Source of the DNA: Roseovarius litoreus
Lineage (GTDB): Bacteria; Pseudomonadota; Alphaproteobacteria; Rhodobacterales; Rhodobacteraceae
NCBI RefSeq assembly: GCF_900142765.1
Contig: NZ_FRCB01000003.1
Coordinates: 404,680-468,679, forward strand
DNA: 64,000 nt
Direction: 5' to 3'
The position numbers and the translations under genes were made by a program. Below, one piece after another: positions 38,566 to 47,569 of this stretch; positions within the stretch are counted from its first letter, which is position 1; every line of letters starts with the position of its first letter. The notes beneath the pieces are model-generated. The model was not told where the DNA came from. It searched no databases and saw nothing but the letters and a program-made list of their open reading frames with translations.

Positions 38566-38596
38566 ACCCGGTCGCCCAAGGGCGGCCGGGTTTTGT
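38566..38596 (+). terminator. Hairpin with T tract between TRAP binding protein and permease
   Basis: ACCCGGTCGCCC and GGGCGGCCGGGT pair around an AA loop (one T-G wobble) and run into TTTGTCTTT. Its place inside the operon suggests partial termination, which would give more binding protein than permease. Confidence 0.65.
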
Positions 38597-38637
38597 CTTT
38601 GATATCGCGATGACCTCAAGCCCTGACGGACCCGACC

Positions 38638-40671
38638 ATGTCTCAGTATGATCCCGACCATGAATTGACGCCCGAAGAGCTTCACGAGATCGAGCGCAAA
38701 TTCGATCCCGAACTGGCCTTCAGACCCACGGGGAAGGTCATCGGGATCGTCATCAGCGCCGTGCTTGTGGCGATGTCGGTCTATCATTTCTACGCGTCGG
38801 GCTTTGCGTTGGTGCGCGAGTTGCTGCATCGCGGGATCCATTTGTCTTTCGTGCTGGGGCTGGTGTTCCTGCTGTTTGCATGGCGCAGATCGCTGAGCAC
38901 TGATCTGCCGAAACCGGCATGGTACAGGATCAACGGGGTGCCCGTCGTGGATATCCTGCTGGCCTGTCTGGCGGTGGGGGCGTCGCTTTACCTGCCGCTG
39001 CTGCCGCCCGAGATCGTATCGGTGCGGGTTGGCAATCCGTCGTCCTTCGATGTGGTGATGGGCACGGCCCTGCTGCTGCTGACGCTCGAGGCCACGCGGC
39101 GCTCGGTCGGCTCGACGCTGCCTCTGATCGCGCTGGTCTTCGTGGCCTTCGCGCTTTTCGGGCCATGGGCGCCGGGGGCGCTCAAGCATGGGGGGGTGGC
39201 CTGGGAGGGGCTGATCAACCATCTCTACATGACCAATCAGGGGATCTATGGCATCGCCATCGGGGTGATGGCGCAATATGTATTCCTGTTCATCCTGTTC
39301 GGCGTGCTGGCCACGCGGATCGGGCTGGGGCAGCTGTTCATCGATCTGGCCATGGTGGTGGCGGGGCGCTATGCGGGCGGACCGGCCAAGGTGGCGATCT
39401 TCTCGTCGGCCTTCATGGGCACCATATCCGGCTCGAGCATCGCCAACACGGTGACGACCGGAGCGCTGACCATCCCGGCGATGAAAAAGGTGGGATATCC
39501 GCCGCATTTCTCGGGCGCGGTCGAGGCGACTTCGTCCACCGGGGGTCAGATCACGCCGCCCATCCTGGGGGCTGCAGCCTTCATCATGGTGGAATACCTG
39601 GAAATTCCGCTGCGCGATGTTCTGGCAGCCGCGCTCTTCCCGGCCTTGCTGCATTATTTCGGCATCTTCATCATGGTGCATCTGGAGGCCCGCAAGCTGG
39701 GCCTGCGCGGGCTGAGGGCGGATGAGCTGCCCAAGATGGGGATCGTGCTGCGCCAGCATTGGCTGTCGGTCATTCCGCTGATCGTTCTGGTCTACATGAT
39801 CCTGAGCGGCAAGACCCCGGATTTCGCGGCGGTCTATGGCATCATCGCCTGTGTCGTGATCGGGTTTCTGAACCCGGTCAACCGGCTGACCCTGCATGAT
39901 CTGTGGACGGCGCTGGCGGATGGCGCGCGCAACACGCTGGCCGTGGGGGCGGCGGCGGCGACGGTCGGCATCGTCGTGGGTGTCGTCACGCTGACCGGTG
40001 TGGGCTTCAGGCTGGGCTATGTGGTGGTGCAGACGGCGACCGATATCGGCAATATCGCCGGGAGCGTCTGGCCGCTGAGCTTGTTCACGATCGGTCAGTG
40101 GACGCTGTTCTTTTCGCTGATCCTGATTGCGGTGGCCTGCATCATCATGGGCGCGGGCATCCCGACCACGGCCACTTATATCATCCTTGTGGCGGTGGCG
40201 GCCCCGGCGCTTGGCCTGCTGCAGGTGGAGCCGATCGTCGCGCATTTCTTCGTGTTCTATTACGGCGTGCTGGCCGATATCACGCCGCCCGTGGCCCTTG
40301 CGGCCTATGCGGCGGCGGGGATCGCGGGGGCCAACCCGTTCAAGACCGGAAACACCGCGTTCCGGCTGGGCATCGCAAAGGCGCTGGTGCCGTTCGTCTT
40401 CGTCTATTCCCCGGCGCTGTTGATCGTCACGGACGGGTTCACCTGGGCTGCGTTCACGGTGACGCTGGCGGGGGCGATGATCGGGATTGCCGGGCTCGGC
40501 GTGGCGTTCTCGGGCTTTTTTCTGACGCATATGTCGCGGCTGGAGCGGTGGTGGGTCGGGCTGGTGTCGCTGCTGTTCATCGCGCCGGGCCTGACCACGA
40601 TGGCGGTGGGCCTTCTGCTATGGGCGCCGGTTGTCTTCGTTCAGATGACGAAACGCGCCAAGTCCGTGTAG
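38638..40671 (+). CDS. TRAP transporter fused permease (4TM-12TM)
   Basis: A 677-residue membrane protein in which the small (DctQ-like) and large (DctM-like) TRAP subunits are joined, the normal form in TAXI systems. A long polar N-terminus (about residues 1-35) precedes the helices. AIFSSAFMGTISGSSIANTVTTGALTIPAMKK and TSSTGGQITPPILGAAAFIM are the DctM ion/substrate signatures, echoed by IIMGAGIPTTATYIILV and DITPPVALAAYAAAGIAGANPF in the second half. It works with the TAXI protein encoded 94 bp upstream. Confidence 0.93.
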   Translation: MSQYDPDHELTPEELHEIERKFDPELAFRPTGKVIGIVISAVLVAMSVYHFYASGFALVRELLHRGIHLSFVLGLVFLLFAWRRSLSTDLPKPAWYRINGVPVVDILLACLAVGASLYLPLLPPEIVSVRVGNPSSFDVVMGTALLLLTLEATRRSVGSTLPLIALVFVAFALFGPWAPGALKHGGVAWEGLINHLYMTNQGIYGIAIGVMAQYVFLFILFGVLATRIGLGQLFIDLAMVVAGRYAGGPAKVAIFSSAFMGTISGSSIANTVTTGALTIPAMKKVGYPPHFSGAVEATSSTGGQITPPILGAAAFIMVEYLEIPLRDVLAAALFPALLHYFGIFIMVHLEARKLGLRGLRADELPKMGIVLRQHWLSVIPLIVLVYMILSGKTPDFAAVYGIIACVVIGFLNPVNRLTLHDLWTALADGARNTLAVGAAAATVGIVVGVVTLTGVGFRLGYVVVQTATDIGNIAGSVWPLSLFTIGQWTLFFSLILIAVACIIMGAGIPTTATYIILVAVAAPALGLLQVEPIVAHFFVFYYGVLADITPPVALAAYAAAGIAGANPFKTGNTAFRLGIAKALVPFVFVYSPALLIVTDGFTWAAFTVTLAGAMIGIAGLGVAFSGFFLTHMSRLERWWVGLVSLLFIAPGLTTMAVGLLLWAPVVFVQMTKRAKSV

Positions 40672-40700
40672 CCGCTGGCATCCAAACGGCAGCCAGGCGG

Positions 40701-43700
40701 TCAGACCCGGTTTTCCAGGGGCATCTTGCCGTTCATCGACAGGCGTTCGGCCAATTTGAGACCACGGCGCACGGGGATCAGGGGCCGCGCGGGCAGGGGC
40801 GCGCCGTAGGTGTCCGGATCGGCCAGTTCGGGGAACAGCGTGAAGATTTCCTCGCGCGCGGCGGCAGATACGGACTTGAGCGCCTCGGGGCCGGTGAACA
40901 GCGACTCGGTCGGGGCACCTTCGGAGAAGATCACCTGATGGCGGTCGAACAGGATATGCCAGTATTCGACACCATCCGGGGCCTCGTCGATCTCGACGCC
41001 ATGCAGCGCCACAAGCGCCTTGGCTGGCACCAGCACCTCGTCGGTCTGGAACATGCGGCGCGTCACCTTGGAGCGCACGAGCACCCGGTGCTGAGGTGAG
41101 ACCACCAGATCGCGGACCGGCAAGTTCGGGCTCAGCGCACCTGCGCGAATGCGGATCGGCCGGAGCTTGGGATTGGCGGCCAGTTCCGCCCCGCTGAGCT
41201 TGCGCGAGCCGATCCAGCGAATGGGCTGATAGCCGTCATCCATCGTGATGGCACGATCCGAGGTGGTCAGCTCTTCGACGGGAACTTCGCCGCGGTCGGT
41301 CGCGATCAAGGTGCCGCGCGTGAAGCAGACGACGAAATTCTCGATCTCGGAGAAATTGATGGTGACGAGGTCGCCATTGGCGTCGAAATAGGTGGCTGTG
41401 CCGCTTTCGCTGGCAGGATCGTCGCCGGTATAGGTGATGTCCACCGGACCCAGCCCGGTCAGGACAAGGGTGTCGCCTGCGGTCTCGGCGCCTTCGCCGC
41501 CGGTGATGGTGATGGTGCCGGGGCCATCGGTGATCGATTGATCGATGGTGAAAATGTCGTCGCCGTCGCCGCCCGAGACGGTGTCATTGGCCGACACGAT
41601 CAGGCTGTCGTTACCGGCGCCGCCGAACAACTGGTCGGCGCCCGCGGCACCGTCGAGCGTGTCATTGCCCGCTTCGCCGCGCATCAGATCGTCGCCGTCC
41701 TCGCCGAGCAGCGTGTCCTCGCCGTCGCCGGCGAGCAACTGGTCATTGCCCGCGCCGCCGAACATCAGGTCGTCTTCGGTGCCGCCGCGCAGGTCGTCGG
41801 CGCCCTCGCCGCCGATCAGCGTGTCATTGCCGGCGCCGCCATCGATGAAGTCAACGCCGGTACCGCCGTCGATGCTGTCGATGCCGTCGCCGCCTCGCAG
41901 ATCGTCATTGCCGGTGCCGCCGGTAACCGTGTCATCCCCTGACCCGGCATCGATGAAATCATTGCCCGAGCCACCATCGACGATATCGTTGCCGCCGCCT
42001 GCGCGGATGTCATCGTTGCCGCCATTGCCGAGGATCGTATCGGCCCCTTCGGTGATCACTTCGCCGTCGACGTCGGTGAAACCAACCGGCATGAACTGAC
42101 CGGCTTCGGTGCCGTCGACCGCATCGGTCAGGATCAGTTCGATGCCTTCGAAGGTCAGGGTTTCTCCCGTGGAGAAGGTCACGACACCGCGCGCAGCTCC
42201 GGGATCGTTCGGGTCGTCTTCTTTTTCGATCTGCACCACATCGGCGCCGCGCAAATCGAGCGTGTCGAGGTCCGTTGTCCCTTCGGCGCCGCCGAAGACC
42301 ACATCGCCCGCCGCATCGGCGGTGGGATCGTCGGTCGTGACGAACTGGTTGTCCGCGGTGAAGAAATCATTGCCAAGGCCGCCATCGAGCGTATCCGCCC
42401 CGGCACCGCCGACCAGCGTGTCGCTGCCTGCGCCACCCTGGACAAGGTCGTTGCCGTTGTCGCCCGCGACGAAATCCGCACCGTCGCCGCCATCGAGCGT
42501 ATCGTTGCCGTCCTGGCCGCCCATGAAGTCGTCACCGACGCCGCCGAACATCTGGTCGCCGTCGCCGCCGCCAAGCATGTTGTCATTGCCGGCTTCACCG
42601 CGCATGACGTCGACGCCATCGCCGCCGCGCAGCGTGTCGTCACCGTCACCGGCGAGCAGCTGGTCGTTGCCTGTGCCGCCGAAGAGCGCGTCGTTTTCGG
42701 TGCCGCCGCGCAGATCGTCGTTGCCCTCGCCGCCGAAGATGACATCGTTGCCCGCGCCGCCGTCGATGAACTCGTTGCCCACGCCGCCATCGAGACGATC
42801 ATTCCCGCCGCCACCGCGCAGGTCGTCATTGCCTTCGTTGCCGAACACGGTATCGTCCCCGGTTCCGGCATCGACGAAGTCATTGTCTTCGCCGCCATAG
42901 ACGAGGTCATTGCCGCCGCCTGCGCGGATGTCGTCAGCGCCGCCATTGCCAAAGACCGTGTCAGCACCTTCGGTGATCGCGTCGCCATCGCCATCGGCAA
43001 AGCCCACGGGCATGAATTGGCCTGTATCGGCACCATCGACATTATCGGTCAGGATCGTCTCGATCCCTTCGAAGGTGAGAGTCGACCCGTTCTGGAAGGT
43101 GACGATCCCGCGGGTTGCGCCTTCGTCGTTGGGGTCGATTTCCTGTTCGATGGTGACATTGCCCGCGCCGCGCAGGTCGAGGATATCATTGTCGAGCGCG
43201 CCCTCGGCGCCGCCGAACACCACGTCACCGCCACCATCGGTGGCCGGAGCCTCATCGGTCCGAAACGGGTTGTCGAAGGTAATGACATCATTGCCGGCGC
43301 CGCCGAAAATCGTGTCGGCGCCAAAGCCCCCCACCAGCGTGTCATCGCCAACACCGCCCGAGAGTTCGTCATCGTCTTCGTCGCCATAGAGCGCGTCGTT
43401 GCCGTCGCCGCCGAAAACGGTGTCGTTGCCGATGCCCGCACCGACGAAATCGTTGCCTGCGCCCGCATCGATCAGATCGACATTGCCATCGGCCCCGTCG
43501 CGCGCGTCACCCTGAGCGTCAACGAAGCCCGCGCTGATCGTGGCGTCGCCGGCTGTGCCATCAACCACGTAGTTGCCATAAACGGCGTCGATGTCGAACA
43601 GGTCCTGAGTGTCCGTGACCGTTACGAGCGGGGTGATCCCGGTGTTGGGGTCTGCGTCACTGTCGCTCTGGAAACTGCCGACATCGGCCTGAGCCAGGCG

Positions 43701-43928
43701 CAGACCATCGGCGGTGGTCGGAAACGCCACCCGGTACTGGCCGGCGGCAAGACCCGTGAACGTATATAATCCGAAGGCGTCAGTGGTGGTTGTCGCAATG
43801 ACGTTGCCGCCGGAATCCAGAAGCTGGACGGTCTGTCCGAGGATCCCCGCCTCAAAGCCGCCGCTGCCATCGGCTTCGGTCTTGTCGAGATTGCTGTCAG
43901 AGACGATGCGGCCATTGATTGTCGCCAT
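40701..43928 (-). CDS. RTX (Ca2+-binding repeat) protein with N-terminal SdrD-B-like domain and C-terminal Hint domain
   Basis: A 1075-residue acidic protein without a signal peptide, as expected for type I secretion. Residues 1-118 form an SdrD B-like immunoglobulin fold (GILGQTVQLLDSGGNVIATTTTD). Residues 140-790 hold dozens of GGxGxDxUx nonapeptides that bind calcium as a parallel beta-roll. A module of about 250-300 residues is duplicated (218-522 and 523-798), with a third partial copy before residue 866. The Hint_2-type domain starts at Cys868 (VCFTRGTLIATDRGEVPVEEL) and keeps SPQHRVL. Many Hint domains self-cleave; whether this one does is unknown. No type I secretion genes are in the window. 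Confidence 0.88.
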   Translation of the reverse strand: MATINGRIVSDSNLDKTEADGSGGFEAGILGQTVQLLDSGGNVIATTTTDAFGLYTFTGLAAGQYRVAFPTTADGLRLAQADVGSFQSDSDADPNTGITPLVTVTDTQDLFDIDAVYGNYVVDGTAGDATISAGFVDAQGDARDGADGNVDLIDAGAGNDFVGAGIGNDTVFGGDGNDALYGDEDDDELSGGVGDDTLVGGFGADTIFGGAGNDVITFDNPFRTDEAPATDGGGDVVFGGAEGALDNDILDLRGAGNVTIEQEIDPNDEGATRGIVTFQNGSTLTFEGIETILTDNVDGADTGQFMPVGFADGDGDAITEGADTVFGNGGADDIRAGGGNDLVYGGEDNDFVDAGTGDDTVFGNEGNDDLRGGGGNDRLDGGVGNEFIDGGAGNDVIFGGEGNDDLRGGTENDALFGGTGNDQLLAGDGDDTLRGGDGVDVMRGEAGNDNMLGGGDGDQMFGGVGDDFMGGQDGNDTLDGGDGADFVAGDNGNDLVQGGAGSDTLVGGAGADTLDGGLGNDFFTADNQFVTTDDPTADAAGDVVFGGAEGTTDLDTLDLRGADVVQIEKEDDPNDPGAARGVVTFSTGETLTFEGIELILTDAVDGTEAGQFMPVGFTDVDGEVITEGADTILGNGGNDDIRAGGGNDIVDGGSGNDFIDAGSGDDTVTGGTGNDDLRGGDGIDSIDGGTGVDFIDGGAGNDTLIGGEGADDLRGGTEDDLMFGGAGNDQLLAGDGEDTLLGEDGDDLMRGEAGNDTLDGAAGADQLFGGAGNDSLIVSANDTVSGGDGDDIFTIDQSITDGPGTITITGGEGAETAGDTLVLTGLGPVDITYTGDDPASESGTATYFDANGDLVTINFSEIENFVVCFTRGTLIATDRGEVPVEELTTSDRAITMDDGYQPIRWIGSRKLSGAELAANPKLRPIRIRAGALSPNLPVRDLVVSPQHRVLVRSKVTRRMFQTDEVLVPAKALVALHGVEIDEAPDGVEYWHILFDRHQVIFSEGAPTESLFTGPEALKSVSAAAREEIFTLFPELADPDTYGAPLPARPLIPVRRGLKLAERLSMNGKMPLENRV
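41535..43277 (-). repeat. Tandem duplicated module inside the first RTX gene
   Basis: Residues 218-522 (42363-43277) and 523-798 (41535-42362) share the order DxxxDVVFGGAEG, DxLDLRGA, DPNDxGAxRGxVTF, LTFEGIExILTD, GQFMPVGF, ITEGADT, then RTX repeats. A shortened third version (DITYTGDDPASESGTATYF, INFSEIENFV) precedes the Hint domain. The GGxGxD units inside each copy add a shorter 27-nt periodicity. Confidence 0.8.
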
Positions 43929-44830
43929 GTCAGATCTCCCCGCGCAAGGACGGGCGCACCGCTGTCGTCAGGCCAAGCAGGGCCAGGGCGCGGGCATGAG
44001 CCAGCCTGTGTGCGGCCGAGAGCCGTGACAGGGACGCGTGGCGGGAATTGTCCGGGAGACTGCCTTTGCCGGGCGCACAGCTACGCAGGCGCCAATGGCA
44101 CCGATTTTGGCCTTGACAGACGAGTTCCGTATCGCACGTTGCGAACGCCATACCATTCCTCCGAAGGCGCCGGACAGCCCTTCACAGAGCTGCAACGGTC
44201 ACCTGCACACAACATTTAGCGTTTGCTTCAGGCAGTCCGGATCGGGCCGGCGGCCTGTCGCCACATCACACCAAATGGATGCTCCCAAGTGCTTCGATAG
44301 TCCATCCAAGGGGTTTCGATTTTCGAAAGACCAAGCCGGATGTAGCTAAATTCAAGGGAGATTTCAGCGCGATTCAGAGGGCCTATGCAAAAGTAGTATG
44401 ATAGTTTAAATATATGTTTTTAAGTGATAAAAAGTGATGCCTTGGTGGCTTTGAAGGCGCAGGTGCCATGCGGGGCAAAACATGTCAAATTTGAGATGTG
44501 GCGCGAACGACACGGCGTTCCGACGGGTCGAAATTCCGTCATCACAATCCGGCCGCACTCCCAACATTCGAGTGATTTCCTGTGGTCACAATTGGCCGGA
44601 TCGCACCAATATGTTGACACAAAATGGACACCATCCGAATCACTTGCCCTGTGGCAGGTCCGGGTCTGTCGGGGGTACCGGGATGGGAGTTCGGACGTCG
44701 CGGGGCGCGCATCGGCGTATCTGGATCCCGCCCATATCCCACCCATGCGCATCGTGAGGCACGCCATTGGTATCGACCTCGGCCTCGGGTCCGGTTGTGG
44801 GTCCGGCTGCGCCTGTCATCTGCGATGCAG

Positions 44831-44964
44831 GTGGGACGAAGGTGACGAGAAGCCCGGCAAACTACCAATACACTGCAATTTGCTTGACCTCAGCCGCGCC
44901 ACTCACTTGCGGCATCCGTTAAAATAAACTGCTATTGAAATACCTGATCTCACCTTCGTCCCAC
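44831..44964. repeat. 15-bp perfect inverted repeat enclosing 104 nt
   Basis: GTGGGACGAAGGTGA (44831-44845) is the exact reverse complement of TCACCTTCGTCCCAC (44950-44964). Pairing continues outward with CA/TG after one mismatch. The enclosed segment has no gene. It could be the ends of a very small non-coding mobile element or a paired regulatory site. Confidence 0.6.
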
Positions 44965-44996
44965 ATGAACCTTAGAATCATGATTTCCTTGAAGGA

Positions 44997-45014
44997 ATGT
45001 GTGGATTCACACAT
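44997..45014. promoter_or_regulatory. Palindrome upstream of the response regulator gene
   Basis: ATGTGTGGATTCACACAT has 7-bp perfect arms around GATT and lies 58 nt before the preferred start of the LuxR-type response regulator. LuxR/NarL-type dimers bind sites of this size, so autoregulation is possible. Confidence 0.4.
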
Positions 45015-45071
45015 ATGAGAAATGAGCGGCTTATTTAGAGTGATTTGGGTAGTGGTGTGCAAGAGTTGTCC

Positions 45072-45716
45072 GTGACCGACCATTCCGTTCTTATTATCGA
45101 GGATCGGGCCGATATCGTCGCCCGTCTGAGCGATGCGATCAACGTGACGGACGGGCTGACCCTTGTGGGCTGTGCCTCGACGCTGGATCATGGGCTCAAC
45201 CTGCTGTTCGATCTCAAGCCGCGTATCCTGCTGGTGGATATCGGATTGCCCGACGGGTCGGGGATCGAGGCTGTGCGCGCCTGCGCCGCCGCCGATTGGC
45301 AGGTCGATGCGGTGGTCGTGTCGATTTTCGGGGACGAGGCCCGCGTTCTGGAGGCGATTCAGGCGGGCGCGAAGGGATATCTTCTCAAGGGCGCTGATCT
45401 GGGCCAGATCGGGACCGATATCCTGTCCGTTCTGGACGGTGGCAGCCCGATCAGCCCCGGTATCGCCCGGCACCTTCTGGCGGTGGTCAAGGATGGGGGC
45501 ACGAGCTCTGTGGAACCGGGTTTGTCCCCCCTGACCGAGCGCGAGGCCGAGATTTTGCAGGCGGTGGCAAGGGGATACAAGCGGCACGAGATCGCGCAGC
45601 AATTGGGCATCAGTGCCGGGACGGTGGGCAATCACATCACGTCGATCTATCGCAAGCTCGAGGTCAGCACCAATATGGAAGCCGTGGCGCGGGCGTCGAA
45701 GAAAGGCTTCCTGTGA
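45072..45716 (+). CDS. LuxR/NarL-type response regulator
   Basis: A two-domain response regulator of about 214 residues. The receiver has the acidic pair in LIIEDRAD, the phosphorylated aspartate in ILLVDIGLPDGSG (Asp56), and the lysine in GAKGYLLKGA. The C-terminal LuxR helix-turn-helix is LTEREAEILQAVARGYKRHEIAQQLGISAGTVGNHITSIYRKL. The start is uncertain: the GTG at 45072 follows AAGAG, while TTG 45045 and GTG 45057 are also in frame. Its stop overlaps the kinase GTG by 4 bp (GTGA), so it is the cognate partner. Confidence 0.88.
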   Translation: MTDHSVLIIEDRADIVARLSDAINVTDGLTLVGCASTLDHGLNLLFDLKPRILLVDIGLPDGSGIEAVRACAAADWQVDAVVVSIFGDEARVLEAIQAGAKGYLLKGADLGQIGTDILSVLDGGSPISPGIARHLLAVVKDGGTSSVEPGLSPLTEREAEILQAVARGYKRHEIAQQLGISAGTVGNHITSIYRKLEVSTNMEAVARASKKGFL

Positions 45717-47524
45717 TCCGGTGGAGCATTGGCGCCCTTGTCGGCGTGGGGCTGTTGGTTGCCGTGTTGCTGTCCATCTTGTTCGCGCTGAACTTCGGCA
45801 AGATCCGCGACATTCCGGGTGCGGTGATGGTTAAGCAGGTGATGCTGTGCGACGGACCGGCCTGTGCCAGCGCTGACATGGTGGATCTGCCGTTTTCGTC
45901 GCCCATCCGTTTTGATCCCGAGCCCACGACCCTGCATATGCGCGTCACGCTTGAGCAGGCGGCACCGGCCGAAGGTGTGAACGCGGTTTATTTTCCCAAG
46001 CTGGCCGATAATGTCGATGTGCGCGTCAATGGACTGCTTCTCCACCCCAACACGCTGCCGTATCGGTTGTGGAACACACCCCTTTTGGTGACTGTGCCGG
46101 GGCTTTTGGTGGCGGCAGGAGAGGTACAGATCGAGCTGGCCCTGTACGGTATGCCGTCCGAGGGGCTGGATCTTCATCCGTTCTTCTATGGGCCGAAGGA
46201 CATTCTGCAGCCATACGAGGCGTTGCGGTCCTTCTTCAGTCAGGGGCTGGCGAGGTTCGCACTTGGGTTGATGTGTATCCTGGCGGTGGCGTTGCTGGTG
46301 GTGTGGATGTTCCGGCGCAAGGATCACGAGTATCTGTGGCTGGGGCTGTCCTGTGCCACCGCGATGATCACGCTTGTGCATTTCGGCTATGGGGTGGTGT
46401 CCGCAGAATACCGGATCTGGACCCTGTCCTGGATCTTGTCTCCGGCACTTTATACGCTGTTTTTGTTGAAATTCCTGTTTCGCTTTCTGGGCTTCGCATC
46501 GCGTTGGCCAGAGCGGACAATTGCCGTCGCGCTGATACTCTATGTCAGTTTGGTCCTCGTGCTTCCGCTGGAATATACGTTTGCGGTGTCGATGTGGGGC
46601 AATGTGCTGATCACCGTGCCTGCGGCGTATTTCGGTCTGTTGGTGATCTGGTGCAATCGGCGCCTGATGACCCCGCTGGATTTCGGAGTTTTCTTTCCCT
46701 GCCTGAATATTTCAACAGTCATGGGCGCTTATGAGCTTTACATGATGCTGCATGAGGCTCCGACGCGGACCATGCATCTGTTTCATTTCATGCCGCTTGT
46801 GATGTCGCTGGCGGGTATCTGGCTGATCCTGTCGCGGCTGATCCATTCCTTGCGCGACTACGAGGATCTTACGGCTTCGCTCAATAATCGCATCATCGAG
46901 AAATCCGCCGAGCTGGAGGCCAGTTTTGCCGAACTGGCGGAAATCCGGCAGCGCGAGGCGATTGCAGCAGAACGCGGCCGCATCATGCTGGACCTGCATG
47001 ACGGGATCGGGGGGCAGCTTGTCAGCACGCTGTCCTATATGCGCCGCAATGACGTGGGCGATGACAAATGCCGTCTTGCGCTGGAGGATGCGCTGCGCGA
47101 TCTGGCGCTGATGCTGGACAGCATGGAGAACCACGACAGTCTGGTGACCCTTCTGGGGATGCTGCGCACCCGGCTGGAGGGCTTGCTGAGCGAGAATGGC
47201 ATCGAATTCGACTGGCAGGTGCAAGGCGAACCGCGGCCGCGTAACACTGGGCCGTCGCAGGCCCTGAACCTGTCGCGGATCGTGCAGGAGGCCATTACAA
47301 ACGTCATCAAGCATGCGCAGGCGGATACGATCACGATTTACGTGGACGAAAACAGGATCCGGATTTCCGACAATGGCGTGGGTTTCGTGGCGGACGATCC
47401 GGGGATCGCCGAAAACCCGTCGCACGGGTTGGCCAACATGAAGCGCCGCAGCCAGTTGCTTGGGGCGCGGTTCTCTATTTCAAGCTCGCCCAAGGGCACG
47501 GATGTCATGCTTGACTTCGCATGA
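45713..47524 (+). CDS. Membrane sensor histidine kinase, 7TMR-DISM-like with NarX/DesK-type kinase core
   Basis: A 603-residue kinase. A first helix (residues 5-27) anchors a periplasmic beta-rich domain (about 35-170). Seven helices follow (about 175-375), the DISM layout, then a coiled coil (about 380-420). The HisKA_3 box AAERGRIMLDLHDGIGGQLVS carries the phospho-acceptor His429. The ATPase has its N-box in IVQEAITNVIKHA (Asn530) and ISDNGVGF. DISM kinases often sense carbohydrate or envelope signals. Nearby RTX genes make surface control an idea only. Confidence 0.87.
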   Translation: MIRWSIGALVGVGLLVAVLLSILFALNFGKIRDIPGAVMVKQVMLCDGPACASADMVDLPFSSPIRFDPEPTTLHMRVTLEQAAPAEGVNAVYFPKLADNVDVRVNGLLLHPNTLPYRLWNTPLLVTVPGLLVAAGEVQIELALYGMPSEGLDLHPFFYGPKDILQPYEALRSFFSQGLARFALGLMCILAVALLVVWMFRRKDHEYLWLGLSCATAMITLVHFGYGVVSAEYRIWTLSWILSPALYTLFLLKFLFRFLGFASRWPERTIAVALILYVSLVLVLPLEYTFAVSMWGNVLITVPAAYFGLLVIWCNRRLMTPLDFGVFFPCLNISTVMGAYELYMMLHEAPTRTMHLFHFMPLVMSLAGIWLILSRLIHSLRDYEDLTASLNNRIIEKSAELEASFAELAEIRQREAIAAERGRIMLDLHDGIGGQLVSTLSYMRRNDVGDDKCRLALEDALRDLALMLDSMENHDSLVTLLGMLRTRLEGLLSENGIEFDWQVQGEPRPRNTGPSQALNLSRIVQEAITNVIKHAQADTITIYVDENRIRISDNGVGFVADDPGIAENPSHGLANMKRRSQLLGARFSISSSPKGTDVMLDFA

Positions 47525-47569
47525 TCGCAAGCCGTTTGTCGTGATCGGGCGATTGGCTCGTGGTCGCGA

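Larger units (their letters stand above)
43929..45044. other. 1.1-kb intergenic region without a supported gene
   Basis: It lies between the divergent RTX gene and response regulator. Open frames here (for example 44424-44927 on plus) give sequences with no domain, unlike local codon use. The middle is AT-rich (44385-44440). Structures noticed are a 15-bp inverted repeat with arms 104 nt apart, a TTTCGA-TTT-TCGAAA hairpin near 44317, and the palindrome at 44997. It may be a decayed insertion or a long regulatory region. Confidence 0.45.

Noticed and set aside
38548..40530. 660-residue open frame antisense to the TRAP permease
   Set aside because: Composition dominated by Arg, Gln, His and Asp with no motif; a shadow of the membrane protein gene.
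41535..43500. Short-period DNA repeats that could look like a satellite or CRISPR-like array
   Set aside because: The period follows RTX nonapeptide coding units with synonymous variation and no constant repeat/spacer structure.
44424..44927. Open frame of 167 codons in the 1.1-kb gap before the response regulator
   Set aside because: No recognisable domain, no good ribosome-binding site, and codon use unlike the neighbours.
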